A stretch of DNA of 64,000 bases, taken from assembly GCF_042666435.1 (NCBI RefSeq), contig NZ_JBHTDC010000001.1:744001-808000 (forward strand). The letters are read 5' to 3'. The translations under genes were made by a program, and so were the position numbers. Of the stretch, positions 25,000-33,598 are shown piece by piece. Each line of letters starts with the position of its first letter. The first letter of the stretch is position 1. This stretch comes from Allosphingosinicella sp042666435. GTDB lineage: Bacteria > Pseudomonadota > Alphaproteobacteria > Sphingomonadales > Sphingomonadaceae. The notes below the pieces were generated by a model that searched no databases, was not told where the DNA came from, and saw only the letters and a list, made by a program, of their open reading frames with translations.

Positions 25000-26201
25000 A
25001 GCTGCCCCCCTCTCCCTGGCAGACCCGCGAAAGCATGGCGGAGCTGCTGAGCGCGCTCGGAGTCGAGGCGGGCGACACGCGCTATGTGGGCGGCTGCGTG
25101 CGCGACACTTTGCTCGGCCTCGATGTCAGCGACGTCGATCTGGCGACCCGGCTGGAACCGGAGGCCGTGGTGGAGCGCCTCGGCAAGGCGCGCATCAAGG
25201 CCGTGCCGACCGGTCTCGCCCACGGCACAATCACCGCCGTGCTGGGCGGCGGCCCGATCGAGGTGACGACGCTCCGCCGCGACGTCTCGACCGACGGCCG
25301 GCGCGCCACCATCGCCTATACCGACGACTGGCGCGAGGACGCGGCGCGGCGCGATTTCACGATCAACGCCCTCTCCGCCGACCCGCTGACCCTCGCCGTC
25401 CACGATTATTTCGGCGGGGAGGCGGATCTCGTGGCCCGGCGCCTGCGCTTCATCGGCAACCCCTTGACCCGGATCGCCGAGGATCATCTGCGCATCCTTC
25501 GCTTCTTCCGCTTCCACGCCCGCTTCGGCGAAGGCGAACCCGACGAAGCGGCGCTGGAGGCCTGCGTGGCGCGGGCCAACGATTTGATGGCCCTGTCGCG
25601 CGAGCGGATCGCCGACGAGCTCCTGAAGCTGCTCGCTCTTCCCGCGCCCGCCGGGACGCTGCGCCTGATGGTCGAACGCGGCATCCTTCGCCCGGTGCTG
25701 CCCGAGATCGTCATGGAAGGCGTCGACCGGCTGGACGCTCTCGTCGCGAGCGAGATAGCGGCCGGCGTCGAGACCGCGCCGCTGCGACGACTGGCGGCGC
25801 TGCTGCCTCCCGACGTGGAGATAGCGGCCGCGGTGGCGGCCCGCCTGCGGCTGTCGAAGCGCGCGGCCAAGCGCCTCATCTCCGCCGCGAGCCAGGAGGG
25901 AACGGCCGACGCCCCGGAAGCGCTCGCCTTCCGGATCGGCGCCGAGGAAGCGACGGACCGGCTGCTATTGGCCCAGGCGCCGGCGGAAAGGGTCAAGGCG
26001 CTGGCAGCGTGGGAGAAGCCCATTTTCCCGCTGACCGGGGGCGACCTCATCGCCATGGGCCTGAGGCCAGGCCCGGTCGTCGCGAGCATTCTTCGGAAGG
26101 TCGAGCGGGCCTGGATCCAAGGCGGCTTTTCAGCCGATCCGGAAGAAATACGGAAGCTCGCCCGCGCCCGGGTCGATCAGGCGCTGCGCGACCGCCAGTA
26201 A
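24996..26201 (+). CDS. cca: CCA tRNA nucleotidyltransferase (class II poly-A polymerase family)
   Basis: 401 aa from GTG 24996, overlapping the Nudix stop; a longer in-frame extension back to 24102 is a shadow. The head domain shows YVGGCVRDTLLGLDVSDVDL with the two catalytic Asp, then RRDFTINALS and the nucleotide-binding EDHLRILRFFRFHARFG. The C-terminal half is helical. It adds or repairs the 3' CCA of tRNA. Its last 25 bases overlap the convergent GGDEF-EAL gene. A bacterial poly(A) polymerase function is the alternative; the Sphingomonadales context favours CCA addition. Confidence 0.9.
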   Translation: MKLPPSPWQTRESMAELLSALGVEAGDTRYVGGCVRDTLLGLDVSDVDLATRLEPEAVVERLGKARIKAVPTGLAHGTITAVLGGGPIEVTTLRRDVSTDGRRATIAYTDDWREDAARRDFTINALSADPLTLAVHDYFGGEADLVARRLRFIGNPLTRIAEDHLRILRFFRFHARFGEGEPDEAALEACVARANDLMALSRERIADELLKLLALPAPAGTLRLMVERGILRPVLPEIVMEGVDRLDALVASEIAAGVETAPLRRLAALLPPDVEIAAAVAARLRLSKRAAKRLISAASQEGTADAPEALAFRIGAEEATDRLLLAQAPAERVKALAAWEKPIFPLTGGDLIAMGLRPGPVVASILRKVERAWIQGGFSADPEEIRKLARARVDQALRDRQ

Positions 26202-27964
26202 TCGAAGGCGGCGTCGGGATCGAGCGCCGGGGCGAAGAAGAAGCCCTGTCCGTGGGTGCAGCCGAGTTCGGCCAGCGCCTTGGCGAGCTCTTCCGATTCG
26301 ATCCCCTCCGCCGTCGTGGCGAGGCCAAGCGCGTCCGCGAGCGACAGCACCGCGCGGATGATGGCAAGCGAGTCCTTGTCCTTCAGCATCCCGGTGACGA
26401 AGCTGCGGTCGATCTTCAGCACGTCGATCGGTAGGCGCTGGAGGTAGGAGAGCGAAGTGTAGCCGGTTCCGAAATCGTCCATCGCCACAATGGTGTCGAG
26501 GCCCTTCAGCGCCTCCAGCACGCCCAGGACGCGCTCAGGATCCTGGATGATAGCACTCTCGGTCAATTCGAGCGTGAGTCTGTCGCCGGCAAGGCCGCTG
26601 CGCCGCAGCGCCCCTTCGACGGCGGCTGGGACATCGTCGCGCGCGATCTGGATAGCCGACAGGTTGACGGCGAGATGGAGCGGCAGCGGCGCGCCGGCCC
26701 TGCGGTCCCAGCCGGCGAGCGTCTGGACGGCGGAGTCCAGCGCCCAGCGTCCGAGCGAGACGATCAGCCCCGATTCCTCGGCCACGGGGATGAATTCGGA
26801 GGGCGAGATCGATCCGCGCTCCTCATGGTCCCAGCGGGCGAGCGCCTCGAAGCCCGAGACCCGGCCGGTCGGAAGGTCGATCAATGGCTGGAAATCGAGC
26901 CTCAGCTCGTCCCCTTCGATCGCCCGCCGAAGTTCGGTCTCGATGCTGAAGCGCCGCCGCGCCGCCTTGGCCTGGTTGGCCTCGTAAATCTGGGTGCCCC
27001 CCGTCTGCTTGGCGCGCTTCAGGGCGAACTGGGCGTTGCGCAGGACTTCCTCGGCAAGCTCCACGCCGCCGCTGAGCAGCGCCATGCCGATCGTGCAATC
27101 GACCCGTATCTCGAGCTCCGACAGGCGGAAGGGCGCGGTCAGCACCGATCTCACGCGGTCGGCGAGCTGGACGGCGTCGTCGAGGCCCTTGCCGAGACGC
27201 ACCAGGATTCCGAACTCGTCGCCGCCGGTCCGCGCCAGCACGTCGCCGGCCCTCAGCGCGGAGAAGAGCCGCCGCGCGAAGGTGATCAGCAGCTCGTCGC
27301 CGGCGATCGCGCCCATACATTCGTTGACCCGGCTGAAGCGGGTCATGTCGATGACGACGACCGCGTGGCTGCCTTCGTGGAAGCCGGGGCTTTCCAGGAT
27401 CGCCTCGATCTTCTCGTTGAAGGCGAGGCGGTTGGGAAGGCCGGTCAGGCTGTCGCGCAGCATCTCGGCGCGAAGGCTCTTCTCGGTCTCGACCTGCGCC
27501 GTCTTGTCGATCAGCGAGATGAGGCAGCGCCGGGTCGAGAAAGGCGTCGCCTTGAGCCGGGCCAGCCGGACGGTGAAGTGGCGAGCGGCGATCGGCTTGC
27601 CGTCGCTGGTCTCGAACTGCCGCGCTTTCTCCTCGCCCGCCAGGAAGGCGTCGAGCGCGCCGCCGATCGGCCCTTCTTCCAGGAAGGCGATCTGGCTGAC
27701 CCATTTTCCTTCGTAGCCGTTCCAGTCGGTGAGCTGGCGAAAATTTTCGTTGGCCATGTCGATATAGGCCTCGCCGTCGCAACTGACGCAGATTACGGCC
27801 GCGGCGATGGGTAAAGCGTCGAGATAATCCTGGCGCGCGCGCTCGATCGCTTCGTCCGGTATCGAAAGGCCACGCGCCGCCAACCCCTGTGCGGGCGGGG
27901 TCATGGCGGCTTGCAATGATTTACTCCGCGGTCGCGGGGTCGCAGCATGCATGTACCGGGGCAT
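26177..27964 (-). CDS. PAS-GGDEF-EAL bifunctional c-di-GMP enzyme
   Basis: 595 aa. A PAS-like sensor covers residues ~45-155 (AAVICVSCDGEAYIDMANEN). A GGDEF domain follows with intact ARTGGDEFGIL (about residue 248), then an EAL domain with GFEALARWDHE (about 370), LELTESAII, DDFGTGYTSLSYLQ and DVLKIDRSFV. The catalytic motifs of both domains look intact, so it may both make and degrade cyclic di-GMP. No membrane helix; probably cytosolic. Start at ATG 27964; M5 and M21 are alternatives. Convergent overlap with cca. Confidence 0.92.
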   Translation of the reverse strand: MPRYMHAATPRPRSKSLQAAMTPPAQGLAARGLSIPDEAIERARQDYLDALPIAAAVICVSCDGEAYIDMANENFRQLTDWNGYEGKWVSQIAFLEEGPIGGALDAFLAGEEKARQFETSDGKPIAARHFTVRLARLKATPFSTRRCLISLIDKTAQVETEKSLRAEMLRDSLTGLPNRLAFNEKIEAILESPGFHEGSHAVVVIDMTRFSRVNECMGAIAGDELLITFARRLFSALRAGDVLARTGGDEFGILVRLGKGLDDAVQLADRVRSVLTAPFRLSELEIRVDCTIGMALLSGGVELAEEVLRNAQFALKRAKQTGGTQIYEANQAKAARRRFSIETELRRAIEGDELRLDFQPLIDLPTGRVSGFEALARWDHEERGSISPSEFIPVAEESGLIVSLGRWALDSAVQTLAGWDRRAGAPLPLHLAVNLSAIQIARDDVPAAVEGALRRSGLAGDRLTLELTESAIIQDPERVLGVLEALKGLDTIVAMDDFGTGYTSLSYLQRLPIDVLKIDRSFVTGMLKDKDSLAIIRAVLSLADALGLATTAEGIESEELAKALAELGCTHGQGFFFAPALDPDAAFDYWRSRSA

Positions 27965-28038
27965 ACGCTGCCCCGGTTAATTGTTGATTGCCCGGACATT
28001 CGCGCCGCGCCGAGGCCGGCTCTGGCTCCGGCGGACTC

Positions 28039-30282
28039 CTAAAAGCGGTTGTCGCGAGGGAAACCGACCGGCGGCATTCGGCCCGCCGCCCCCCTGGCCG
28101 TTCGCCAGGCCGACAAATCGGCCTCGGTGCGGGTCCGCCCGCTGGCGCCGCCCATGCCCCAGCTCAGCCCTTCGGCGAACTTGAACGTGACCGCGTCGGC
28201 GAGGCCGCCGTCGCGATAGCGCTGGAGCTGGACGCCCTGGCCGCGCGCCATTTCGGGAAGCTCGGTCAGCGGGAAGACGACCATCTTCCGGTTGTCGCCG
28301 ATCGCGGCGACATAATCGTCGCCTTCGCCGACCGGCCGGACGATGGCGAGCCTGGCGTCGGCGCGGACGTTCACCACCTGCTTGCCCTTGCGAGTCTCGG
28401 CGATGGCGCCGGCGGTCGAGGTGATGAAGCCCCGGCCGTCCGACGAGGCCAGCAGCAGCCTCGTCGCCGAGGAAGCGGGCAGCAGCGCCACGATATCCCC
28501 CTCCCCTTCGATATCGACCAGCAAACGCACCGGCTCGCCGAAGCCGCGACCGCCCGGCAGCCTGTCCGCAGCGAGCGTGTAGAAGCGGCCGTTCTGCGCC
28601 GCGAGCAGCAGCTTGTCGGTCGTCTGGGCGTGGAAGGCGAAAGCCGGGCCGTCCCCTTCCTTGAACTTCAGCGCCTCCGAATGGGCGAGGTCGACATGGC
28701 CCTTCATCGCCCGAATCCAGCCGCGTTGCGACATGATGACGGTGATCGGCTCGCGCTCGATCATCGCCTCCAGCGGGATTTCGCGCGCCGGCCCGGCTTC
28801 CTCGATCAGGGTGCGCCGCCTGCCGAGCTCCGTTTCCGGCCCGTAGCGCTCGCGCAGCGCCGCCAGGTCCTTCTTAAGCCGGGTGCGCTGCCGCGCCGGC
28901 GATTCAATGAGCTTCTCCAGCTCGGCGCGCTCCTTTTGAAGCGCGTCGCGCTCCTTGCGGATCTGCATCTCCTCCAGCTTGCGCAGGCTCCTGAGGCGCA
29001 TGTTGAGGATCGCCTCGGCCTGCCGGTCGGTGAGGGCGAACTCGGCGATCATGACCGGCTTGGGCTCGTCCTCCTCGCGGATGATCTGGATGACGCGATC
29101 GAGGTTGAGGAAGGCAATCAGATAGCCTTCGAGCAGTTCGACCCGGTCGACGATCTTCGCCACCCGATGCTCGGAACGGCGGACCAGCACTTCGATCTGG
29201 TGCGCCAGCCAGGCGGTGAGCACTTCGCGCAGGCTCATCACACGCGGCGTGCGTTGGGCGTCGAGCACGTTGAGGTTGAGCGAAATCCGGACTTCGAGGT
29301 CGGTGAGGCGGAACAGGCTGTCCATCAGCATCTGCGGCTCGACCGTGCGGCTCCTCGGCTCCAGCACGATCCGAACCGCTTCGTCCGATTCGTCGCGTAT
29401 GTCGGCCAGGATCGGCAGCTTCTTCTCGGCGATCAGCGCCGCGACCTGCTCGATCAATTTGCCCTTCGGCACCTGAAACGGGATTTCCGAGACAACGGCC
29501 GTCCAGGTGCCGCGCCCCTGATCCTCCGTCTCCCATTTCGCCCGCACCCGGAAGCCGCCCCGGCCGGTCCTGTAGGCATGGGCGATCGCTTCCGGCCCGT
29601 CGACGATGACTCCGCCGGTCGGGAAATCGGGGCCGGCGACGAAGTCCATCAGCGTCGCATCCTCCGCCTTGGGATCATCGATCAGATGCACCGCCGCGTC
29701 GATCACCTCGGCGATGTTGTGCGGAGGAATCGACGTCGCCATGCCGACCGCGATCCCACTCGCGCCATTGGCGAGCAGATTGGGGAACAGGCCCGGAAAG
29801 ACCTCCGGCTCCTCCTCTTCGCCATTATAGGTCGGCCGGAAATCGACCGTGCCCTCGTCGAGGCCGGCCATCAATTCGTAGGCGGCGGCGGTGAGGCGCG
29901 CCTCGGTGTAGCGCATGGCCGCGGCGTTATCGCCGTCGACATTGCCGAAATTGCCCTGCCCGTCGACCAGCGGGTAGCGTAGCGAGAAAGGCTGGGCGAG
30001 CCGGACCATCGCGTCGTAGATCGACTGGTCGCCATGCGGGTGATATTTGCCCATCACGTCGCCGACGACGCGCGCGCATTTCTTGTACCCGGCCGCCGGA
30101 TCGAGCTTCAGCAGCCGCATCCCCCACAGCAGCCGCCGATGAACCGGCTTCAGGCCGTCCCGGACATCGGGCAGCGAGCGCGCGGTGATCGTGGAGAGGG
30201 CGTATACGAGGTAACGCTGGGACAGTGCGTCGTCGAAAGGGGCGTCGACAATCTGGTCGAAAACATCGGTGGGTTCGGACAT
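28039..30282 (-). CDS. parC: DNA topoisomerase IV subunit A
   Basis: 747 aa from ATG 30282 (MSEPTDVFDQIVDAPFDDAL); upstream in-frame codons lie in the promoter of the next gene. The breakage-reunion domain has SLPDVRDGLKPVHRR, the quinolone-determining segment GKYHPHGDQSIYDAM and the catalytic Tyr in AMRYTEARL (about Y125). The C-terminal part has the blades of the ParC beta-propeller. It decatenates chromosomes with ParE, which is not in the window. At the position of E. coli ParC Ser80 it has Gln, and at Glu84 Asp. ParC rather than GyrA: it lacks the GyrA-box region and is short. Confidence 0.92.
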   Translation of the reverse strand: MSEPTDVFDQIVDAPFDDALSQRYLVYALSTITARSLPDVRDGLKPVHRRLLWGMRLLKLDPAAGYKKCARVVGDVMGKYHPHGDQSIYDAMVRLAQPFSLRYPLVDGQGNFGNVDGDNAAAMRYTEARLTAAAYELMAGLDEGTVDFRPTYNGEEEEPEVFPGLFPNLLANGASGIAVGMATSIPPHNIAEVIDAAVHLIDDPKAEDATLMDFVAGPDFPTGGVIVDGPEAIAHAYRTGRGGFRVRAKWETEDQGRGTWTAVVSEIPFQVPKGKLIEQVAALIAEKKLPILADIRDESDEAVRIVLEPRSRTVEPQMLMDSLFRLTDLEVRISLNLNVLDAQRTPRVMSLREVLTAWLAHQIEVLVRRSEHRVAKIVDRVELLEGYLIAFLNLDRVIQIIREEDEPKPVMIAEFALTDRQAEAILNMRLRSLRKLEEMQIRKERDALQKERAELEKLIESPARQRTRLKKDLAALRERYGPETELGRRRTLIEEAGPAREIPLEAMIEREPITVIMSQRGWIRAMKGHVDLAHSEALKFKEGDGPAFAFHAQTTDKLLLAAQNGRFYTLAADRLPGGRGFGEPVRLLVDIEGEGDIVALLPASSATRLLLASSDGRGFITSTAGAIAETRKGKQVVNVRADARLAIVRPVGEGDDYVAAIGDNRKMVVFPLTELPEMARGQGVQLQRYRDGGLADAVTFKFAEGLSWGMGGASGRTRTEADLSAWRTARGAAGRMPPVGFPRDNRF

Positions 30283-30376
30283 GGACGGAGCGATAGCAGC
30301 CGCGAATCCCTTGCGCGAGAGCGCAATTTTTATTCGTTCCCAATTCGTGTAGGCTCCCGCGAAAGGGGGGTCGCCC

Positions 30377-31324
30377 ATGCGTGCTCGGTTGCTGATTCCA
30401 TTCGCCTTCCTCGCGGTCCTGGCTTCATGCAGCGACGGGGAGAGCGGATCGCAGGGCGGCGAAATGCAGAGCTTCGACGTGGCGGAGCAGCCTTTGGCTT
30501 CCCGGTCGCCGGAATCATCGCCCAGCTCACTGGCATCGCCGGTCGAGGTCGCCCTGCCTCAGATCGCCTACGTCTACAGCTACACGTTCCGCCTGCCGTC
30601 GGATGCGGTCGGCCAGACCCAGGAACGCCATGTCGAGCTGTGCGAAAGACTCGGCCCCGCCCGCTGCCGCGTCATCGACCTCAAGCGGAGCGCCGGCAGC
30701 GGCGACTATGTCGCCGGCTCGCTCAAGCTTCAGGTCGCGGCGCCCGTCGCCCGCGCCTTCGGCAACCAGATCGTGGAAACCGCCACCGGTGCGGGCGCAG
30801 AGACAGTCGACCGGGGCATCGCCGCCGAGGATCTGTCGAAGCAGATCGTCGATACCGCCGCCCGCATCCGGACTAAGGAGGTGCTGGTCGACCGGCTCAC
30901 CACCTTGCTCGAAACCCGCAGCGGCAACATCGCCCAGGCGGTCGAGGCGGAGCGGGCGATCAACGGGGCTCAGGAAGAGCTGGAACAGGCCCGTTCGTGG
31001 CTGGCCGAGATGCGCGGCCGCGTCGCCATGTCGACGTTCGAGATAAATTATCAATCCGGCGCGCCGCTCGGCGGCGGCTTTAGCGACCCGCTGCGGGAGG
31101 CGTTCGCGGGAATCGGGGCGCTGTTCGGGCGTAGCCTCGCGCTCATCATCACCGTGATCGCGGCAATCCTGCCATGGGCGCTGCTGCTCGCCTTGCTCGG
31201 CTGGCTCTATCGCCTGTTGGCATCGCGCCTCCACCGAGGGCACGACGATGGCAGCGTGGACCGGGAAGCCGGTGATCAGGATGAAGCGGACTCATCGCCT
31301 CCGTCCGCCGCCGTCCCGGGCTGA
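30377..31324 (+). CDS. DUF4349 domain lipoprotein
   Basis: 315 aa from ATG 30377 after GAAAGGGGGG. The signal peptide ends in the lipobox LASC (Cys 18), so the protein is lipid-anchored. The DUF4349 domain covers about residues 55-225, with the coiled-coil TAARIRTKEVLVDRLTTLLE and RGRVAMSTFEINYQ. A C-terminal membrane hairpin (about 240-285) follows, then an acidic tail. Function unknown. The 3' end overlaps the convergent LysR gene by 49 bases. Divergent from parC. Confidence 0.87.
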   Translation: MRARLLIPFAFLAVLASCSDGESGSQGGEMQSFDVAEQPLASRSPESSPSSLASPVEVALPQIAYVYSYTFRLPSDAVGQTQERHVELCERLGPARCRVIDLKRSAGSGDYVAGSLKLQVAAPVARAFGNQIVETATGAGAETVDRGIAAEDLSKQIVDTAARIRTKEVLVDRLTTLLETRSGNIAQAVEAERAINGAQEELEQARSWLAEMRGRVAMSTFEINYQSGAPLGGGFSDPLREAFAGIGALFGRSLALIITVIAAILPWALLLALLGWLYRLLASRLHRGHDDGSVDREAGDQDEADSSPPSAAVPG

Positions 31325-32232
31325 CGATAGATGTCGTAGACGTCGTCCTCGGCATCGCGCGCGGCTTCGGCGAGCAGCCATTCCCTGAAGGCGCGGACCT
31401 TGGGGGAGTTGCGCCGATATTCGGGATAGACCAGCCAATAATGGCGGCGGCCATAAGCGACGGCGTCGAGCGGCTGGACCAGCCGGCCGGAGCGCAGTTC
31501 GGAGCGCCACATCGCCGCGTTGACGACGGCGATCCCCTGCCCGGCAATTGCGGCATTGCCCTCCATCACCTGCGAATCGAGCCGGATGCCCGGCGCGCGC
31601 TCCCGGCTGAGCCCGTCGCCCACCTGCTCAAGCCAGGCGTCCCACCAGATGTCGTCCGGCGAAAGGCGCGGCAGCCGCATGATGTCCTCCACCGTCCGGA
31701 TGGGCGGATGACGCGCAAGAAAATCGGGGCTGGCGAGGGGAACGATCGGCACCCGCATCAGGAAGTGCGAGACCAGCCCGGGCCACGGCTCGGGGCTGTT
31801 GCGGATCGCGACATCGACCTCGTCGCGCGCGAAATCGACGATATGGTCGGCGGTGTGGAGGCGGACGGCGAGGCCGGGCCGCTGCATCTGGAACCCGCCC
31901 AATCGAACCGCCAACCAATTGGAAGCGAAGGTATTCGAGCAGCTTATCGTCAGCACCGCCTCAGCATCGGTGCGCGCGATGCTGAACGCATCGTCGAGGC
32001 CGTCGAACGCCGCCGACACCAGAGGCGCGATGCGGCGACCGGCCTCGGTCAGGGAAACCTGACGCCGAATCCGGTGGAAAAGCGCGGTCCCCAGCCGTTC
32101 CTCGAGCAATTTGACCTGATAGCTCACGGCCGCCTGGGTCATGCCCAGCTCGGCCGCGGCCTGGGTGAAATTCTCGTGCCGAGCGGCCGCCTCGAACACC
32201 CGGACGGCCGCGAGAGGAGGCAGGTGGCGCAT
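31276..32232 (-). CDS. LysR-family transcriptional regulator (GcvA-like)
   Basis: 318 aa from ATG 32232. MRHLPPLAAVRVFEAAARHE followed by NFTQAAAELGMTQAAVSYQV is the winged helix-turn-helix of the GcvA/AmpR-type LysR group. The effector domain starts near residue 90 (LTISCSNTFASNWLAVRLGG). It is divergent from a 57-aa ORF and the hydrolase-kynureninase pair. A palindrome TGATAAG-n5-CTTATCA lies 7 bases before its start, so autoregulation and control of the divergent genes are likely. Confidence 0.92.
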   Translation of the reverse strand: MRHLPPLAAVRVFEAAARHENFTQAAAELGMTQAAVSYQVKLLEERLGTALFHRIRRQVSLTEAGRRIAPLVSAAFDGLDDAFSIARTDAEAVLTISCSNTFASNWLAVRLGGFQMQRPGLAVRLHTADHIVDFARDEVDVAIRNSPEPWPGLVSHFLMRVPIVPLASPDFLARHPPIRTVEDIMRLPRLSPDDIWWDAWLEQVGDGLSRERAPGIRLDSQVMEGNAAIAGQGIAVVNAAMWRSELRSGRLVQPLDAVAYGRRHYWLVYPEYRRNSPKVRAFREWLLAEAARDAEDDVYDIYRQPGTAADGGDESASS

Positions 32233-32239
32233 GGCCGGA

Positions 32240-32258
32240 TGATAAGGTCTGCTTATCA
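32240..32258. promoter_or_regulatory. Putative LysR operator
   Basis: TGATAAG-gtctg-CTTATCA is a perfect 7-bp inverted repeat. It sits between the LysR start (32232) and the divergent 57-aa ORF (32355), the usual place for a LysR box. Position so close to the LysR start suggests autorepression. Confidence 0.6.
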
Positions 32259-32354
32259 CCTCTGTCGAGCGTTTAGTTGGCGCGAAGGCTCGGATTCCTC
32301 CATTTGACCGATGTGCCGAGGGAAACGGCACGGACCAGATGAAGGAGCCATGAC

Positions 32355-32528
32355 ATGCATGAGCAGTTCGACAGCCGCCTGTGGGCCGAGCACGGGTCAC
32401 AGATCAGCGCTTCCATAGCCGAGGCGTTCCGCAAGCTCGGCGAGGCGTTCAAGACGCTCAACAGGATTGCGTTCGACGCCCCTTGGCGCCGGGACAGCGA
32501 GACCAACGAGACCTGCGCCCATTGCTGA
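32355..32528 (+). CDS. Small protein of 57 aa divergent from the LysR gene
   Basis: ATG 32355 is preceded by AAGGAG (32342-32347) at 7 bases. The product begins MHEQFDSRLWAEHGSQISAS, continues with a basic amphipathic helix (IAEAFRKLGEAFKTLNRIAF) and ends in ETCAHC, a CxxC pair that could bind metal or form a disulfide. No family recognised. It is followed 21 bases later by a perfect 12-bp stem hairpin that overlaps the next start. As the first gene divergent from LysR, it is the likely direct target. Confidence 0.5.
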   Translation: MHEQFDSRLWAEHGSQISASIAEAFRKLGEAFKTLNRIAFDAPWRRDSETNETCAHC

Positions 32529-32549
32529 GCTGGGGGCTTACGAAGACAA

Positions 32550-32596
32550 GCAAGGGCGGCTAGTTCGGAGCCGACCAAACGGAGAGCCGCCCTTGC
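32550..32596 (+). promoter_or_regulatory. Perfect 12-bp hairpin that covers the start codon of the hydrolase gene
   Basis: GCAAGGGCGGCT (32550-32561) pairs exactly with AGCCGCCCTTGC (32585-32596) around a 23-base loop. The TTG start codon (32593-32595) of the downstream hydrolase lies in the 3' arm and its GGAG (32581-32584) at the end of the loop. In RNA this would hide the start. It may be a translational switch or an attenuator after the 57-aa ORF; it has no U tract. Confidence 0.5.
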
Positions 32597-33501
32597 GTCC
32601 CCTATCCTTCCCCCTTGCCTTTGCCGTCGGCCTGGCGTTAGCCGGCTGCTCCGTGACCCCGTCTTCCCCCGAACCGTCGGCGACCCCCGCCGCCCTGATG
32701 GCCTGGCCCGACCTGCTCGAGCGCGAGCGCCCCGAGCCCGACGCCGCTATCCCTTATGGCGACGACCTCTATCAGGTCGTCGATCTGTGGCTGCCCCAGG
32801 GCGAAGGTCCGCACTCGACGGTGCTGATGATCCACGGCGGCTGCTGGACGACCGCGATCGCCGACCGGACCATCATGAACTGGATCGCCGACGATCTCAG
32901 GCAGCGCGGCATCGCGGTGTGGAACATCGACTATCGCGGCGTCGACCGCGAGGGCGGCGGCTATCCCGGAACCTTCCTCGACGCCGCGGCGGCCGCCGAC
33001 GCCTTGCGCGTCCATGCGGAGCGCTACAATCTCGATATCTCGCCGCTGGTCGCCGTAGGCCATTCGGCGGGCGGGCATCTCGCCCTCTGGCTGGCGGGGC
33101 GTCCGCGCCTGCCGGAGGCCAGCCCGCTGCGCACCGGCAACCCGCTCCCGATCGACAGCGTCGTCAGCCTGGGCGGCCTGCCCGACCTCGAGGAAGCGGC
33201 GCGCGAGCCGGGGAGCGGCTGCGGGACCGAGGTGGTCGGGCAACTGACCGGCGGCCGTTTCGAGGACACCTCTGTCCCGCGCCTGGCGCCGCTCGGCGTC
33301 GAGCAGGTGCTCATCAACGGGATGCAGGACCGGATCATTCCCATTGCTTATGCAGAGGGCTATGCCGCGCCGATGCGGGCGGCGGGCGACAGCGTGGCCG
33401 TGCGCATGATCGACGCCACCGGCCATGTCGAGCTGATCGTGCCGGAGACCGAAGCCTGGGCGGCGGCGGTCGAAGAGATCGAGAAGGCGCTGAAGCGATG
33501 A
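32593..33501 (+). CDS. Lipoprotein alpha/beta hydrolase, arylformamidase-like
   Basis: 302 aa from TTG 32593, with GGAG 8 bases upstream; no ATG fits. The signal peptide (M)RPLSFPLAFAVGLALAGC has a clear lipobox LAGC at Cys 19. The oxyanion motif is MIHGGCW (HGGxW), the nucleophile is in VAVGHSAGGHLALWL (about S158), and the acid and His candidates are in NGMQDRIIP and DATGHVELI. HGGxW is seen in kynurenine formamidases, and kynureninase follows 97 bases downstream. A lipid-anchored formamidase would be unusual, so an esterase of other specificity is possible. Confidence 0.8.
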   Translation: MRPLSFPLAFAVGLALAGCSVTPSSPEPSATPAALMAWPDLLERERPEPDAAIPYGDDLYQVVDLWLPQGEGPHSTVLMIHGGCWTTAIADRTIMNWIADDLRQRGIAVWNIDYRGVDREGGGYPGTFLDAAAAADALRVHAERYNLDISPLVAVGHSAGGHLALWLAGRPRLPEASPLRTGNPLPIDSVVSLGGLPDLEEAAREPGSGCGTEVVGQLTGGRFEDTSVPRLAPLGVEQVLINGMQDRIIPIAYAEGYAAPMRAAGDSVAVRMIDATGHVELIVPETEAWAAAVEEIEKALKR

Positions 33502-33530
33502 ATGGAGGCCTCGATCATCGGGACAGGCTG

Positions 33531-33593
33531 TTCCCCGGCAAAAGCCCGGGTCCAGTCGCACCGTCCAACTGGGCCCCGGCTTTCGCCGGGGAA
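33531..33593. repeat. Double-hairpin intergenic repeat, copy 1 (CCCCGGC variant)
   Basis: Left unit TTCCCCGGCaaaaGCCCGGGTCCAG and its inverted partner CTGGGCCCCGGCtttcGCCGGGGAA (each ~25 bases) flank a short centre. The same architecture recurs at 41214, 42449, 49826 and 51286 with different stem sequences but conserved GAAA/TTTC loops. It fills most of the gap between the hydrolase and kynU. Confidence 0.7.
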
Positions 33594-33598
33594 CAGAG

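Noticed and set aside
27988..29982. 664-codon plus-strand frame opposite parC
   Set aside because: Antisense shadow; ParC on the other strand has all family motifs.
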